From Planctomycetota bacterium (GTDB lineage Bacteria > Planctomycetota > J058 > JAJDCQ01): 39,780 bases of DNA. A program made the translations under genes and the position numbers. Under the pieces are notes generated by a model that did not search any database, was not told where the DNA came from, and saw nothing but the letters and a program-made list of their open reading frames with translations. The stretch covers positions 1 through 39,780 of the forward strand of contig JAJDCQ010000266.1 of the NCBI GenBank assembly GCA_029260755.1, given 5' to 3'. Every line of letters begins with the position of its first letter. Positions within the stretch are counted from its first letter, which is position 1. Shown here piece by piece: positions 37,053 to 39,780 of this stretch.

Positions 37053-39712
37053 GCGACCCCGGCCGCCCGGAGCGGCACCGCGTCCTCGCGCGGCAGCTCC
37101 GAAAGCTCGGCCTCTCGGCCGACGCCCCGCCGCAGGATCTCGCCGCGTGGCGGAAGCTCCTCGATCGGATCGACCGGAGCTACTCCGACGCCGATCAGGA
37201 CCGGTACCTCATGGAGCGGAGCCTCGCGGTGAGCAGCCGCGAGATGAAGGAGCTCTACGAGAGCCTCCGCCGCACCACCGACAGCGCCCTCGCCAAGGAG
37301 CGCGAGCGGCTCCGCACCGTGATCTCCAACAGCGGCGCGGGTCTCTGCACCCTCGACGTCGATGGCCGCCTCGAATCGATCAACCCCGAGGGCGAGCGGC
37401 TGCTCGGCTGGTCCGAGAGCGAGCTCACCGGCGAGCTCTTCCTCGACTGGGTCGACCCCGGCCGCGAGGACGGGTCCGGATCCGCCGACGGGGAGGAGGG
37501 CGCCCGGGGCGGCCAGTGTCGGCTCGCCCTGCGGGACGTCGTCCGCATGGACGAGCCGATCCGGGATCAGGACGGCGAGTTCGTCCGCCGCGACGGCTCC
37601 AGCCTGCCCGTCAGCTACGCCCTCTCGCCGCTGTTCGCCGACGGCGAGCTCGCCGGCGCCGTCCTCGTCTTCCTCGATCGGACCGAGCGCGACCGCGTCG
37701 AGGACGAGCTCGAGCACTCGAAGGAGCGGGCCGAGGCGGCGACGCAGGCGAAGAGCGAGTTCCTCGCCAACATGAGCCACGAGATCCGGACGCCGATGAA
37801 CGCGATCGTCGGGATGACCGGGCTGCTCCTCGACTCGGAGCTGACGGCCGAGCAATCCGAGTGCGTGGAGACGATCCGGACGAGCGGCGACGCCCTCCTG
37901 ACCCTGATCGACGACATCCTCGACTTCAGCAAGATCGAGGCGGGCCGGATGGAGCTCGACCTCGAGGCGTTCGACCTCCGCGACGCGGTCGAGGAGGGGC
38001 TCGACCTGCTCGCCCAGTCGGCGAGCCGCGCCGGGCTGGACCTCGCCTACGTGATCGAGGAGGGGACGCCGGGGACGATCGTCGGCGACGTCGCCCGGGT
38101 GCGGCAGGTGCTCGTCAATCTCCTCTCGAACGCGATCAAGTTCACCGACGAGGGCGAGGTGGTCGTCCGGGTGAGCGCGCGGCCGACGGGCGACGATCGC
38201 TTCGAGGTGCACTTCGAGGTCAAGGACACCGGGATCGGCATCCCGCAGGACCGGCTCGCGCGGATCTTCGATGCGTTCACCCAGGTCGACGCGTCGACGA
38301 CGCGCCGGTACGGAGGGACGGGCCTCGGCCTCGCGATCTGCCGCCGGCTGGTCGTGATGATGGGCGGACGCGTCTGGGCCGAGAGCGCGGCCGGGCGTGG
38401 CTCGACGTTCCACTTCACGATCGTGGCCGCCCAGGGAGAGAGCCAGCCGAAGGTGTACCTGCGCGCGAAGCAGCCGGCCCTGACCGATCGGACCGTCCTC
38501 ATCGTCGACGACAACGCGACGAACCGGACGATCCTCGCGCACCAGGCGCGCGGCTGGGGGATGCGGCCTCGCACGGCCAAGAGCCCGGAGGAGGCGCTCG
38601 ACTGGCTCCGCGGCGGCGAACGGTTCGACATCGCGCTCCTTGACATGCACATGCCGGGGATGGACGGCCTCGAGCTCGCCGGGGAGATCCACGGGGTCGT
38701 AGGCTCGGACGAGCTGCCCCTGGTGCTCGTCTCGTCGGCGGCCGGCCGAAGGAGGGCGGACGAGCCGGACGCCGACCGGTTCGCGGCGAGGCTGGCGAAG
38801 CCGATCAAGCCGAGGCAGCTCTTCGACACGCTCGTCGGGGTCCTCGAACGGCGCGATGGAGGAGGGCTGCGCCACCGCCGGACCAAGTCGGGGCGGCTCG
38901 CCGTTCCGATCGGCGAGCAGAGCCGCCCGGAGCTGCGGATCCTCATTGCCGAGGACAACCCGATCAACCAGAAGGTCGCGACTCGCATCCTCGGTCGGCT
39001 CGGCTATCAGGCGGATGTGGCGGCGAACGGGCGCGAGGCGCTCGACGCGGTCGCCCGGACGACCTACGACGTCGTCCTGATGGACATGCAGATGCCCGAG
39101 GTGGACGGGCTCGAGGCGACCCGCCAGATCCGCCGCGATCTGCCTCATGAGCTGCGGCCGTGGGTGATCGGCGTGACGGCGAACGCGGCGCCGGCGGATC
39201 GGCAGGCGTGCCTCGACGCGGGCATGGACGACTACGTCGCGAAGCCGGTGACCGTGTCGGATCTCCAGGACGCGCTCGCGCGCGCGAAGCCCGGGCCGCT
39301 GGCGCCGCCGCCCGCGCCGATCGAACCGATGAGCGACGACGTCCCGGCCGTCGACGCGCGGATCGTGGCCGACCTCGGCGTCCTGGCCCAGGGCAGCGAC
39401 GACGACGTCGTGGGCGAGCTGCTCGGGCTGCTCACCCGGGAGGTGCAGCTCCGGCTGCCCGAGCTTCGGGAGGCGCTCGGCGCCGGCGACGGCGAGCGAA
39501 TCGTCCCGGTGAGCCACCGACTCAAGGGGAGCAGCCTCGCCCTCGGGGCGAAGACGCTCGCGGCCGTCTTCGAGGGGATCGAGCGGCGCGCGCGCGCGGG
39601 CGAGCTGGGTGAAGACGTGACGACCCTCCTCGACCGGGTCGAGCCGGAGCTCGCCCGGGTGATCGCGTTCTTCGACCGACCGAAGGGGTCAGGTCTCGGA
39701 TCTTCGCATTAG
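37049..39712 (+). CDS. Hybrid histidine kinase (PAS-HisKA-HATPase-REC-REC-HPt)
   Basis: An 887-aa cytosolic hybrid kinase. Order: N-terminal helical region with SSREMKELYESLR (about 62-75), PAS about 85-212, HisKA with the phospho-acceptor His244 in NMSHEIRTPMN, HATPase (N box NLLSNAIKF about 358-366, DTGIGIP, GGTGLGLAI), REC1 with Asp532, REC2 with Asp679, and an HPt domain with His823 in SHRLKGSS. No membrane helix; the preceding FIST protein is its probable sensor, their start and stop overlapping by 4 bp. The C-terminus is odd: residues 878-887 and the TAG stop are encoded by a 44-bp repeat that begins inside codon 877, so the native end appears to have been replaced or extended by repeat insertion. 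Confidence 0.95.
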   Translation: MSDPGRPERHRVLARQLRKLGLSADAPPQDLAAWRKLLDRIDRSYSDADQDRYLMERSLAVSSREMKELYESLRRTTDSALAKERERLRTVISNSGAGLCTLDVDGRLESINPEGERLLGWSESELTGELFLDWVDPGREDGSGSADGEEGARGGQCRLALRDVVRMDEPIRDQDGEFVRRDGSSLPVSYALSPLFADGELAGAVLVFLDRTERDRVEDELEHSKERAEAATQAKSEFLANMSHEIRTPMNAIVGMTGLLLDSELTAEQSECVETIRTSGDALLTLIDDILDFSKIEAGRMELDLEAFDLRDAVEEGLDLLAQSASRAGLDLAYVIEEGTPGTIVGDVARVRQVLVNLLSNAIKFTDEGEVVVRVSARPTGDDRFEVHFEVKDTGIGIPQDRLARIFDAFTQVDASTTRRYGGTGLGLAICRRLVVMMGGRVWAESAAGRGSTFHFTIVAAQGESQPKVYLRAKQPALTDRTVLIVDDNATNRTILAHQARGWGMRPRTAKSPEEALDWLRGGERFDIALLDMHMPGMDGLELAGEIHGVVGSDELPLVLVSSAAGRRRADEPDADRFAARLAKPIKPRQLFDTLVGVLERRDGGGLRHRRTKSGRLAVPIGEQSRPELRILIAEDNPINQKVATRILGRLGYQADVAANGREALDAVARTTYDVVLMDMQMPEVDGLEATRQIRRDLPHELRPWVIGVTANAAPADRQACLDAGMDDYVAKPVTVSDLQDALARAKPGPLAPPPAPIEPMSDDVPAVDARIVADLGVLAQGSDDDVVGELLGLLTREVQLRLPELREALGAGDGERIVPVSHRLKGSSLALGAKTLAAVFEGIERRARAGELGEDVTTLLDRVEPELARVIAFFDRPKGSGLGSSH

Positions 39713-39780
39713 CACCGCTCAGACCGAAGGGGTCAGGTCTCGGATCTTCGCATGAGCACCGCTCATGCGAAGATCCGAGA
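39678..39780. repeat. 44-bp direct repeat ending in REP-like palindrome (runs off window)
   Basis: Unit 1 (39678-39721) and unit 2 (39722-39765) are 44 bp each and differ at one base (CATTAG against CATGAG). Unit 2 contributes the left arm of a perfect 20-bp inverted repeat: 39738-39757 pairs with 39761-39780 around ACC, and the pairing may continue past the window edge. The core GGGGTCAGGTCTCGG-CTTCGCAT is the kind of palindrome often seen at REP/RAYT-type elements. No transposase is visible because the window ends here. Confidence 0.85.

Noticed and set aside
34262..39712. An 1816-aa frame on the plus strand across three genes
   Set aside because: Only its last part (from 37049) is real, the hybrid kinase. 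The earlier part is an Arg/Pro-rich shadow of the ceramidase and FIST genes.

Overview
The window is about 39.8 kb of very GC-rich bacterial DNA, roughly 70% G+C by eye, with dense genes and 25 protein-coding genes I can support. I see no rRNA, tRNA or CRISPR array. A DUF1549/DUF1553 gene followed by a DUF1501 gene, two Hanks-type kinases (one fused to a sulfatase-modifying-factor-like domain), a long TPR protein with a Lys/Ala tail and a neutral-ceramidase-like membrane protein together suggest a high-GC Planctomycetota lineage or a close PVC relative. That placement is inference from gene content; no marker gene is present.

Layout. Positions 205-8015 (minus) form a likely operon, in transcription order: molybdopterin oxidoreductase, class V aminotransferase (ATGA overlap), rhodanese, Ser/Thr kinase, chorismate mutase/prephenate dehydrogenase. 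A BCS1-like AAA ATPase (minus) and an orphan GspG-type pseudopilin (plus) diverge around 9.5-9.9 kb. A YncE-like beta-propeller and a MATE exporter (minus) follow. A plus-strand run comes next: DUF1549/1553, DUF1501, a strong hairpin terminator, the TPR/Lys-Ala protein and a Nudix hydrolase. A minus-strand run then reads HAD phosphatase, prolyl oligopeptidase, DUF4126, PaaZ/BoxD-type aldehyde dehydrogenase, kinase-SUMF1 fusion. After an MBL-fold hydrolase (plus) and a tiny Cys-rich membrane peptide come an exported protein with a degenerate NlpC/P60-like domain and an M3 oligoendopeptidase (both minus). The window ends with a plus-strand operon: ceramidase-like protein, FIST sensor, hybrid histidine kinase.

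The most interesting non-coding signal is a set of intergenic repeats with 8- or 9-nt periodicity at four places. Two of these are long inverted repeats whose arms share one template with coordinated A/G changes. A separate 44-bp direct repeat ending in a perfect 20-bp-stem palindrome lies at the right edge. It has apparently invaded the 3' end of the histidine-kinase gene and supplies its last ten codons and stop.

Most genes look like ordinary chromosomal functions: tyrosine biosynthesis, exported peptidases, exporters and signalling. The best candidates for something undescribed are the repeat families, the TPR/degenerate-phosphatase/Lys-Ala protein, the degenerate NlpC protein with a duplicated helical module, and the ceramidase-FIST-kinase operon.
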